Positions 24,201 through 32,300 of a stretch of DNA of 64,000 nt are shown in pieces. Under the pieces are notes generated by a model, which worked only from the letters and a program-made list of their open reading frames with translations, searched no databases and had not been told where the DNA came from. The first letter of the stretch is position 1. Every line of letters starts with the position of its first letter. The stretch comes from Wurfbainia villosa (taxonomy: Eukaryota > Streptophyta > Magnoliopsida > Zingiberales > Zingiberaceae): assembly GCA_025175895.1 (NCBI GenBank), contig CM045992.1:120740377-120804376 (forward strand), read 5' to 3'. A program made the position numbers and the translations under genes.

Positions 24201-24529
24201 ACTAAGCGAGCAGGTTGGCGTGTCTCATTTGTTTCAGATTAAAACAACAAATTAAATCTCGTTTGAAACGCATTCGTGTGGCCTTCACCAAAAATACCTT
24301 TTTTTTTTGTTCCTTTTCCATCATTTAATGAATTTTATACTGAGTGACGCGCACAACGCGATTCATACGCATTAAGAAATGCAGAGTAACTTTCGTTGCG
24401 CTTCGTCTCACCCTAAGTATCTATTTTTTCACGTTTGAACAAGGATAATAAATGGGAAACGCTGTATATTTTTCATCCAAGCTTGACAACCGCTCAACAT
24501 CCACTCGACATCGCCGCCAATTATCGGAT
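21275..24529. other. Intergenic region, repeats but no gene
   Basis: About 3.2 kb downstream of CWC21. It includes 3' UTR sequence and AT-rich DNA. A 45-bp imperfect tandem duplication lies at about 21836-21925 (GAGATAATTTxGCTGG ... AAAAATGG twice). A GC-rich block at 22060-22160 (GGCGGACCGCACGG ... GCGGCCTTTTGGGCC) looks transposon-derived but is unclassified. Open frames here are short and resemble no known family. Confidence 0.5.
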
Positions 24530-25030
24530 TTTGACCTTGATTCGATCGGAACCAGAGTTCGATCGGATCGCAGTCTGATTTCGATTGGATTACGGTCGGA
24601 ATTTGACTAAATTGTGATTGCCAGCGTCGCGGTGGATTCTGACCGACTCTGATCGCGGTCCGATTGGACTCCGGTCTCGATCATATCGTGGTCGAATTTT
24701 GATCGGATCGTGGCAGGAATCCACCATGATCTAGGCCGCCAGCGGTCGTGGCGTTGACGACAATAATCCGGTCAGAATCTGACTGCAATCCGACCGGACT
24801 CCGATCCTGATGGGAATTTGGCCGCGGTCTAATTGGACTTCAATCTCGATTGGATCACAGTCGGATTTCGATCGGAGATTGAATCATAATCGGATTGTGA
24901 CTAGATCGCGATCGAATTCCTGTCAGATCGTGGTCAAATTCCAATCAGATCGTAGTTGGATTGCGACGATTCTGACCGAGTTCAATAGCAATCCAGTCGA
25001 AATTCGACCGCAGTTTGATCGGTCGATCGA
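24530..25030. repeat. Degenerate ~20-23 bp minisatellite-like array
   Basis: About 500 bp is built from many diverged copies of a unit approximating GATCGGATCGTGGTCGAATT. Variants of GATCGGA, CGGTCGGA and GACCGGACTCCGAT recur every 20-23 bp on both strands. It creates a spurious open frame at 24810-25034. Unit order is irregular, so this is an old, decayed array. Confidence 0.7.
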
Positions 25031-25202
25031 CTAGTCGGCGATGACGACGTCGGTGGCGACCCCGACAAGTTCAAAGATTGACTATAGTACGTACTCAGAG
25101 AAGAACATCGGACGATAAATACTATATATTTTTTATTTACTGTGTAATTCCGTCTGAACGAATGACTGAGATCGCATCACTCACTCGACACACATTGACT
25201 TT

Positions 25203-25222
25203 ATATATATATATATATATAT
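25203..25222. repeat. TA microsatellite
   Basis: An uninterrupted (TA)n run of about 20 bp, some 200 bp upstream of the BAHD gene promoter. Confidence 0.9.
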
Positions 25223-25395
25223 AAAATCAATAAGAAATAATTATAATAGTCAATTTCTTTTATTTAGAATATCTATTTTTAAGATTATTTTTTTTCTTAA
25301 TTTTTGGATGATTTAATTTGGCGGCGCATAAAAAAAGTTTTTCTATTATTATGCAACTTGTCAGTTCCACGCGACCTTCGTCCATTCCTTTCCCT

Positions 25396-25402
25396 TATAA
25401 AT
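25396..25402 (+). promoter_or_regulatory. TATA box of the BAHD gene
   Basis: TTATAAA lies 77 bp upstream of the ATG at 25473. A transcription start about 30 bp downstream would fall near 25428. That leaves almost no leader for the earlier ATG at 25431 and favours the ATG at 25473. Confidence 0.6.
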
Positions 25403-25472
25403 TGGCTGCATCTAAATCTCCGCCATCGCCATGACAATAGCAAGATCACGACTTGCCACTCACAAATCCACG

Positions 25473-26952
25473 ATGGGCGTACGAAGAAGCTACACCGTGA
25501 CAATCAAAGCGGTGGAGACGATCACCCCGGCGGAGACGCTGCCGGAGCACCGCCTCCCGATGTCCAACCTCGACCTCCTCCTCCCGCCCATGGACGTCGG
25601 CGTCTTCTTCTGCTACGAGAAGCCAATGCGGAGCTTGGAGGCGATGGCGGCAGTGCTCAGCCTGTCGCTGGCGCGGGCGCTGTCCGCGTACTACCCCTTC
25701 GCCGGCGAGGTAGTGGCCAACTCCCTCGGTGAGCCGGAGGTGCTCTGCAACAGCCGCGGCGTCGACTTTGCCGCCGCATACGCCGACGTGGAGCTCCGGG
25801 AGCTGTCGCTGGCCAACCCCGACGACTCCGTCGAGGGCAAACTCATGCCGACGAAGAAGGCCGGAGTTTTCTGCGTCCAGGCCCGTAAAATTTCAATAAT
25901 TAACAGAAATTACATCAAGCTTTTTTAAGCAAAATTTACCAAAAGCATAACCGATGAATTCGGTTTCTAATTATTGATATTTAGTAGAGTAGAGTGGCAA
26001 ATGAAGTGATTAATTACAGGTCACCGGTCTGAAGTGCGGCGGCCTCGTCCTGGCCTGCAAGTTCGACCACCGCGTCGCCGACGCCTACTCCGCCAATATG
26101 TTCCTCGTCTTCTGGTCGGAGCTCGCCACCTTCGGCCACGCCACCAGACTCCCCTCCTTCCGCCGCGCCCTGCTCTCTCCTCGTCTACCCCTCCGGCTCC
26201 ACCCCTCCATCGACCGTCTCTTCGCCCCCGTCTCCTCCTTCCCGCCGCCACCCATTAGCCCGCCGCTCCCCGCCGACCTCGCCGTCAACCGAATCTACTA
26301 CATCACCAACGCCGATGTCGCGCGCCTGCAATCCTCCACGCGCGGCCGCACCAAGGTGGAGGCCTTCACCGCGTACCTCTGGCGCGCCTTGGCCAAGGCC
26401 GCCGAGGCAGAGGGCCAGCGCTGGTGCCGCATGGGCGCCGTGGTCGACGGCCGCCCCCGCCTCAGCGCCGCCATGGGGAATTACTTCGGCAACGTGCTGT
26501 CGATCCCGTTCGGAAGCATGGAGGTCGCGGAGCTGCGGGGGATGGGGCTGGCGGAGGTTGCGGAGAGGGTGCGCGGGTGGCTGCGGCCGGCTGCGACGGA
26601 GGACCACTTCCGGGTGTTGGTGGACTGGGTGGAAGCGCACCGACCAGAGCCTGCCGTGGCGAGGATATACTTAGGCGGAGCGGAAGGTGGTCTGGCGTGC
26701 GTGGTGTCGTCGGGGAGGGCCTTCCCGGTGAACGAGGTGGAGTTCGGGTGGGGGAAGCCGGCGTTCGGGTCGTACCACTTCCCTTGGGGCGGCACCTCCG
26801 GCTACGTGATGCCGATGCCGAGCGCGAGGGGGAACGGCGACTGGGTCGTCTACGCGCGCCTTCGCAAGAGCGTGGTGGCGGTGCTCGAGGCAGAGCAACC
26901 GCCGGTGTTTCGGCCATTGACGCCCGATTACTATCTCACCGACATCAACTAA
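25473..26952 (+). CDS. BAHD acyltransferase (HCT-like), two exons
   Basis: A cytosolic enzyme that transfers an acyl group from an acyl-CoA to an alcohol or amine; the substrate cannot be told from sequence. Exons 25473-25880 and 26020-26952 give 446 aa. The catalytic HxxxD motif is HRVAD in exon 2, and the structural DFGWG motif appears as EFGWGKP near the C terminus. N-terminal LPMSNLDLLLPPMDVGVFFCY is typical of the family. An in-frame ATG at 25431 would add 14 residues, but it sits too close to the TATA box. The single intron lies at the usual BAHD position, after the family VQ. However, the only donor that keeps frame there is GC (25881-25882); the nearby GT at 25885 would shift frame. 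Codon use is very GC-rich, as for many monocot genes. Confidence 0.88.
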
Positions 26953-27877
26953 AACCGCCGCCGCCGCCGACGGCCGCTATGCCTAAATATCTACATTTTT
27001 AACGAATTCCAAGTGGTTCATCCGCATGAAATCTACGTCCTGCTCGATTACTACGTGTTCTGTTCCAAGAAATCAGTGTAAAATGCAAGATCAATGGATT
27101 ATGATGGATGATAACTTAATCGTTCATTGCTTAAACACCCTATTGTTCAATCAGAAAGCAGTCTGGAAATTGTTATCGTTCCATAATTTTCAGGCCGTTC
27201 CAATGGTCTCATCAGACTTCTCCCTGTTGCAGGAGTGTAAATCTAGGGTTTAGGGGTATAAATCTAGTGTAAATCTAGCTTCCTGGACCCTTGGAGAAGA
27301 TTAATTAGCATTCCTTAAAATCAGTTCATTGGATGATGTTTTGGGCTATTACAGCACGATGAGTTCAGACAACATCTGTGTCTCGATGTTGTTAAATTAA
27401 AGTTTGTAGTTTGTAGGAAGGAGGGAGTTGACTTTTCGTGGCTCTTCGACTTCGGATCATACGGACTCGAGAACATATTTTACAATTAAGTTTGGGCTAG
27501 GGAAATAATAAGCACGTGTTTTTTTTAAAGTCTTCTTAGGAACACTGAACCTTCCAGCAATCAGTCAATTTGGCTGTCGGACGATCCACGTTTCGTCCTC
27601 CGACACGAAGTCTACGGCGTCGACTTGTTGCATGGCCAGTAGCCGATCCACGTTTCGTCCTCCGACACGAAGTCCCGGCGGCCGCCGTCCGTTTGTTCTC
27701 TCGATGGTACCGCGCGAGACGGCGAGAGCCTGCCTTCCTTCCTCTCTCCCTCCCTCCGTCTCTGCCGCCCTTCCTTTTCCCAAACCCTAATCTTTCACTC
27801 CGATCCTTCCTCCTCCGTCGCAATCCGCTGCCGTCCGACGAGGGGTGAGACAGCGAATAGAAGCGCCGCGGCCTTTT
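26953..27877. other. Intergenic region and leader of the At1g75140-like gene
   Basis: Contains the BAHD 3' flank and then the promoter and 5' leader of the next gene. A CACGTG G-box core occurs at 27513-27518. Nothing else coding is supported. Confidence 0.5.
27582..27674. repeat. 31-bp perfect direct repeat in the leader/promoter
   Basis: Identical 31-bp units start with CGATCCACGTTTCG at 27582-27612 and 27644-27674, separated by 31 bp. They lie about 200-300 bp upstream of the ATG at 27878. Each contains the inverted motif CGTCCTCCGACACG, so they could be duplicated regulatory sites, which is inference. Confidence 0.9.
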
Positions 27878-29656
27878 ATGGCTGCGGCTGCCTTTCTTCT
27901 CTTCCCACTCGTTCTTTCGCTCCCGCTCGCGGCCTCCGACGACACCGGAGCTACGCCCACTGATCTCCTCTACCGCCAGGATGCCCAGCTTCGCCGCCTC
28001 GAAGCCCTCCTCGAGTCCCTCTCCCAAACTGTCGAAGCTCTTCAGGCTTCCCTCTCCGCCCAGTTCGACCACTCCTTCGCCTCCCCCTCCTCCTCCGCCC
28101 AACCGTTGGATCCGGAGACTGTTACCCCTGTGCTTACGCCGCATCAAACGGTGACCGTGGCGCGGGAAGGCAACCGTTTCCCTGGGGTCTCCGTGACGAA
28201 GCATGAGACATACTGGTCGGAGAGGTTCCAGTTCGCCGCGGCCGCAAAGCTGGAGGCCTCCCCCGCGGTCGCATCCGTACTCCCGTACGAGGAGTCAGAT
28301 GGACACAGCAAGTATTTCGCTGTGGGCGATACTTGCGGCCGAGTCTACGTGTTCTCCTCCGCCGGAGACGTCCTCGTCGAGCTCCCGTCCCTCTCCGACT
28401 CCCCCGTCACCTCCATGCTTTCGTATCTCTCCTCCCGCAGAAATGAAAGCCTCCTCTTCTCCGGCCACGCAGATGGCTCTGTCAGTGTACACCGCCTCCA
28501 CGAGTTTTCTCCTAACGGCGACGATCGGCTCACTCTCTCGGCTGGTAGCTCCAAAACATTCATTCGTCGATCCCCGGAGGCGGACTCACCGCCAGTCTCT
28601 TGCCTCGAGGTCCATCAGGTGGGGAATGCTCGATACGTCATTGCATCGGACGATGGCGGAAGGATAAGGGTGTTCACTGAAAATGGCACCCTTTATGCAA
28701 CTGCCATCGCTTCAAGCAGGCCCTTGGCTTTCACGAGGCAGAGGCTTCAATTCTTGACCGAGACTGGCGCTGCGTCGCTGGACCTGAGGACCATGGAGGT
28801 GAGGGAGACCGCGTGCGAGGGGCTTAATGGCTCAGTCGCGAAAGCTTACTCCTTTGATTCATCGGAGCGGCAAAAGGCATATGGTTTCACCGCCGGCGGC
28901 GACCTGATCCACGTCGTGCTTCTTGGAGACGTGGCCAACCTCAAATGCCGTGTTCGTTCTGTCAGGAACTCCGAACTCGATGGTGGTCCTGTAGCGATCC
29001 AAACCATCAAAGGCTATCTTCTCGTAGCGAGCTCCGACAAGGTTCTTGTCTACAACATCTCCTCCCAATTCCACGGGAGGGTCGGAGCTCCTCGACCTCT
29101 TTTCTCTGCAGCCATCCGGGACATCAAATCTTTGTTTCTGAACTCAGAAGCCGTTGCAGGCGGCGCATCGGATACAAAGCCTTTGATTGCTGCCGATCGG
29201 GAAAATCTCCTGGTCTTGGGGCTCGGCGATGGTTACATAGCGATTTATAAATCCAACTTCCCACTTTTCAGAGCGGAAAATAATGCTGTGGTGTGGAGTG
29301 CTCCTGCTCTTCTTCTGTTCCTATTATTTTTAATCGGCTTATGGCAGTTCTACGTGAAGAAGAAGGATTCCTTAGGCTGGGCAGCAGAGGATTCTTTCAA
29401 TTCATCAGGCGCTTCTTCGACCGGAGTGAGAACTGAACTCAGGGAATTACGAGAAGTGACTCTGAGAGCTCCGGCCAGAAGCTATGCCTCTCCTCCTCGT
29501 TACGCTGGAGGGTCATCATCAGGGCTTCCACCGTTCAGAACGACGGCGGCGGAGCTGAACTTTAGGGGTCAGAACGTAGAGCCTGCAGGCTTTCCCAGTC
29601 GAAGAGAAACATTGTTTCCGAACAGCAGCGAAGTTGCAGAAGATCATATTGATTGA
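27878..29656 (+). CDS. Membrane protein like Arabidopsis At1g75140, intronless
   Basis: A 592-aa predicted membrane protein of a conserved plant family with no assigned function that I know of. Residues 1-20 form a hydrophobic signal or anchor segment. A short coiled coil follows (RRLEALLESLSQTVEALQ). The large middle region has beta-propeller-like repeats (YFAVGDTCGRVYVFSSAGDV; LLFSGHADGSVSVHRL; YVIASDDGGRIRVF). A transmembrane helix at about 473-492 (WSAPALLLFLLFLIGLWQF) is followed by a Lys stop and a 95-residue Ser/Pro-rich tail. This topology puts the propeller on the lumenal or extracellular side, which is inference. The start was set at the ATG 27878; the frame is open upstream, but the earlier codons are not ATG and precede the signal segment. 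Confidence 0.85.
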   Translation: MAAAAFLLFPLVLSLPLAASDDTGATPTDLLYRQDAQLRRLEALLESLSQTVEALQASLSAQFDHSFASPSSSAQPLDPETVTPVLTPHQTVTVAREGNRFPGVSVTKHETYWSERFQFAAAAKLEASPAVASVLPYEESDGHSKYFAVGDTCGRVYVFSSAGDVLVELPSLSDSPVTSMLSYLSSRRNESLLFSGHADGSVSVHRLHEFSPNGDDRLTLSAGSSKTFIRRSPEADSPPVSCLEVHQVGNARYVIASDDGGRIRVFTENGTLYATAIASSRPLAFTRQRLQFLTETGAASLDLRTMEVRETACEGLNGSVAKAYSFDSSERQKAYGFTAGGDLIHVVLLGDVANLKCRVRSVRNSELDGGPVAIQTIKGYLLVASSDKVLVYNISSQFHGRVGAPRPLFSAAIRDIKSLFLNSEAVAGGASDTKPLIAADRENLLVLGLGDGYIAIYKSNFPLFRAENNAVVWSAPALLLFLLFLIGLWQFYVKKKDSLGWAAEDSFNSSGASSTGVRTELRELREVTLRAPARSYASPPRYAGGSSSGLPPFRTTAAELNFRGQNVEPAGFPSRRETLFPNSSEVAEDHID

Positions 29657-30387
29657 TCATGTGGATTGGAACTCATACAATAAAATGATTATGTCTCTCA
29701 GAAATTGAAATTGTGTGCTTGTAGATCTGCTCTCCATACAATAAAGTTCAGAATTTACTACTAAATTTATGTGAATTTTGTTTTAATGCTCGCAAATGTC
29801 ACTCCACCTCCCAAATCCTCAGCTTGTTTTATTTGTTATATGAAGCCATGATCAATCTTTTTTTGTTTTGTTTTGTTTTGTTTCCTTTTAAGAAAAAATT
29901 TAATTTATGTCTTCTCCTCGAAAACAGATCCTTAAAGATTTACTAGTCGATACATTTTTTTTTTGGCATGAAATCTAAATTTGTTCTTGGGGAAAAAAAG
30001 GGAATTAAAGTCGAGCGTAGATATTCGCTTATAAGAAGAAACTTCCGAAAACGTGTTAATGTGGAAGTAAATTGCGTAGCAGATTGTGTTCTTGTGGCCG
30101 CCGTCCACGTTCGATACAGAAGATCTCGGCCGTAGAATGGGAGCACGGGTACCCCCCACGCGCTAGAGGGTGGCAACTCTTCATCTCCGCCCCTCTTCCA
30201 GGCGGTGGCCTTCCTCATTGCCCTCGCACGCTCCTGGTTCCCTTCCTCGAGGTATGATCCTCCCGTCCTTCCAAATCCTCTTGTTCTTCGATCCTTCCCT
30301 TCGTTCGGCTTAGAGTCGATGTGCATCCAATCCGGATCAGCTTTTCGTTGGCCGAGCATGCTGTCGGATTGATGCCGCGGGGTGGTT
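29657..30387. other. Intergenic region, start of the RING gene leader
   Basis: Contains the 3' UTR side of the membrane-protein gene and then GC-rich sequence leading into the RING gene. CTCGAG followed by GTATGATCC at about 30245-30260 looks like a 5' UTR splice donor, so the RING leader may contain an intron ending at one of the TAG sites just before the triplicated ATGs. Confidence 0.4.
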
Positions 30388-30479
30388 GTCTATGATCGAG
30401 GGCGAAAAATTCGACCTCGGAGGTGCTTGCTGGAGAAAGTTAGGGTTTTTTGCCCTTGTTCGGTGGGGGTAGCTAGAGC

Positions 30480-30548
30480 ATGGCTGATGAGCGAAGCGAG
30501 TTCTCTATGATCGAGGGCCAAAAATCCGATCTTGGAGGCGCCTCCTGA
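30480..30548 (+). CDS. Upstream ORF 1 of the RING gene, 22 codons
   Basis: Begins MADERSEFSMIEGQKSDL and stops at 30546-30548. Its first seven residues are identical to the N terminus of the RING protein because the start region is duplicated. It would be translated only if this segment is retained in the mRNA and not removed with a 5' UTR intron. A regulatory effect is inference. Confidence 0.4.
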   Translation: MADERSEFSMIEGQKSDLGGAS

Positions 30549-30616
30549 TTCGAATTAGGGCTTTTCGCCCTTGTTCGTCGGGAGACTCTTCGATAAGGAT
30601 AAAGATTGGTTAGATC

Positions 30617-30685
30617 ATGGCTGACGAGGGAAGCGAGTTCGCTATGGTTGAGGGCCAAAAATCCGATCTCGGAGACGCCTCCTGA
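30617..30685 (+). CDS. Upstream ORF 2 of the RING gene, 22 codons
   Basis: Begins MADEGSEFAMVEGQKSDL and stops at 30683-30685. It has the same length as upstream ORF 1, with five substitutions and no frameshift. The same caveat applies: it matters only if present in the mature leader. Confidence 0.4.
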   Translation: MADEGSEFAMVEGQKSDLGDAS

Positions 30686-30731
30686 TTCGAATTAAGGGGA
30701 AGCTTCGACAAGGTCAAAGATTGGCTAGAGC

Positions 30732-32300
30732 ATGGCTGACGAGCGAAGCGAGAACGGCGGCGGGCTGGATCGAAATCTTTATCTGAGTCTTCCTTCCTTG
30801 CCTCGATTGGAAAACCGCGATCTTGGCCCGGAACTCACCGTCAGCTCTGTGCGCTCGCCATGGTCGCCCTTCGCCCACGCCTCTGCGCTTTACTCTCCAT
30901 CAAACGCGTTGTTGACACCGGACCTACTGCCCGCCGATCCTCTTCACGCTGCCGATCCCGCCTTCGTGTACAATTTCTACTCGTCCTCTCATGAGCCTAA
31001 TGCCGCTATTCAGGGATCGCATCCACTCGATGAACCCTCCACTGTACCTAATGTTCCTGGGCATGAACCATTGCGGCTGATTCCTCTTCGTGAACTCGTT
31101 GCTCGGCCTTCGGCGCGTCACAGTGGTTCTCAAACTCCCAGCTCGCCGCCCCCTCAATCCTTCCCAAGATCTGGACATGGCCGAGTTGAGTCAGTGTCTG
31201 CACATATTCGTCTGAGCGAGCTCACTGCCGACGGTAATGCGCTCTCTGTGCAACAAGAGCTCCGAGAACATCCGGAGTACCGCTTCCAGTTGCTTATAGA
31301 GTTGTTGCGAAGTCGAAGACCAACCGCCAATCCCCAGGGTTTCAATTCTGATGTTCACTCCTTGACCAGCCCAGAAAGGCTAATGCAGGATATCATGCAG
31401 TCCCAGAGAGCAATGGAGACTGCCAAAAAGGCTGCTGAGGCAAAGGATCTCGAGGATCTCGAGAAGAAAAATGAAGGCATGGCTGCAGCTAATTTCGAGT
31501 GCAACATTTGCTATGAACTCGCGAAAGCTCCGGTGGTTACTCCGTGTGGTCACCTGTATTGCTGGTCTTGCTTGTACCAGTGGCTTCATGCTCATTCTGT
31601 AAATTCTGAATGCCCTGTTTGCAAGGGTCAGGTGCTGGAAATTAATGTAACCCCAATCTACGGCCGCGGGGTCGAAGAATCTAAAGATGATAAACAGCAT
31701 GGATTCGGGGAATCAAATCTGAAAATACCTCCTCGGCCGGCCGCTAATAGAGTTGAGAATTTGAGACTCCGGCCACGGGAACGACTGGAAGAAGGAATTG
31801 CAAACTCATGGAGGAATAATATGGACGAGGAAACACACGCTGGGCCTAGAGCAGCAGGAAATCGGCCATCAAGGAGACAAGGAAGGTTCGTCGCTGCACG
31901 CACTGTGGTCAGGAGAAGGCCGGCGCAAAGTTCGCAGAGGGAAGAGGGGAGCGGGTCCAATTCCGCCGGAGTCATCTTGCGTGTAGATGGATCATCACAC
32001 CCACTTATTCCGATCGTTGTCTTTCCAGACGGACTCGTTCCATCTCATCAAGCTGGATTACCATCTTCTTCTCGTAGTCCTGAACTCTCAAGGCACAGTG
32101 CAGGATCTGTAATGGCGGCAGATCAAGCATCAGCTTCAAATGCCATTGCCGCATCCCTCGGAGGCACTGCAACTGCTAGTCCTTCTGCAGAGCCCATTGC
32201 GGCAATGTCATCTAACTCTGTCAGACGAAGAGCGAGGAACCCAACATTGGCTTCCTCGACCGCCAGTGGTGTTCATCATACGCGTAGAAGGATGCACTGA
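30732..32300 (+). CDS. RING-type E3 ubiquitin ligase (RNF5/RMA-like RING), intronless
   Basis: A 522-aa protein with a C3HC4 RING finger: Cys257, Cys260, Cys272, His274, Cys277, Cys280, Cys294 and Cys297, with the core PCGHLYCWSCLYQWL. That RING most resembles the RNF5/RMA class, which ubiquitinates membrane and ER-associated substrates. Unlike typical RMA proteins, no C-terminal transmembrane helix is visible, and the C terminus ends in a basic tail (HHTRRRMH). The N-terminal 250 residues are Ser/Pro-rich with a short charged helix (AMETAKKAAEAKDLEDLEKK) just before the RING. The region after the RING is basic and disordered. The start is the third of three repeated ATGs and the only one open into the protein. 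Confidence 0.88.
   Translation: MADERSENGGGLDRNLYLSLPSLPRLENRDLGPELTVSSVRSPWSPFAHASALYSPSNALLTPDLLPADPLHAADPAFVYNFYSSSHEPNAAIQGSHPLDEPSTVPNVPGHEPLRLIPLRELVARPSARHSGSQTPSSPPPQSFPRSGHGRVESVSAHIRLSELTADGNALSVQQELREHPEYRFQLLIELLRSRRPTANPQGFNSDVHSLTSPERLMQDIMQSQRAMETAKKAAEAKDLEDLEKKNEGMAAANFECNICYELAKAPVVTPCGHLYCWSCLYQWLHAHSVNSECPVCKGQVLEINVTPIYGRGVEESKDDKQHGFGESNLKIPPRPAANRVENLRLRPRERLEEGIANSWRNNMDEETHAGPRAAGNRPSRRQGRFVAARTVVRRRPAQSSQREEGSGSNSAGVILRVDGSSHPLIPIVVFPDGLVPSHQAGLPSSSRSPELSRHSAGSVMAADQASASNAIAASLGGTATASPSAEPIAAMSSNSVRRRARNPTLASSTASGVHHTRRRMH

Larger units (their letters stand above)
30388..30753 (+). repeat. Tandem triplication of the RING gene start region
   Basis: Three successive units of about 115-137 bp share GCTAGAGCATGGCTGA, GAGCGAAGCGAG and a downstream block starting ATGATCGAGGGC. 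The ATGs fall at 30480, 30617 and 30732. The first unit lacks its own upstream ATG copy. The third unit is cut into by the real coding sequence after MADERSE. The copies have diverged slightly and differ by small deletions. Confidence 0.9.

Noticed and set aside
24810..25034. Asn/Ser/Arg-rich repeat protein frame
   Set aside because: Produced by the degenerate GATCGG minisatellite; no start context or homology.
25431..25472. Upstream in-frame ATG for the BAHD gene
   Set aside because: Only 35 bp past the TATA box start, leaving nearly no 5' leader, and the extra residues are not conserved in the family.
26185..26917. Several long frames antisense or shifted within the BAHD exon
   Set aside because: High GC suppresses stop codons; the BAHD frame carries the catalytic motifs, so the others are shadows.
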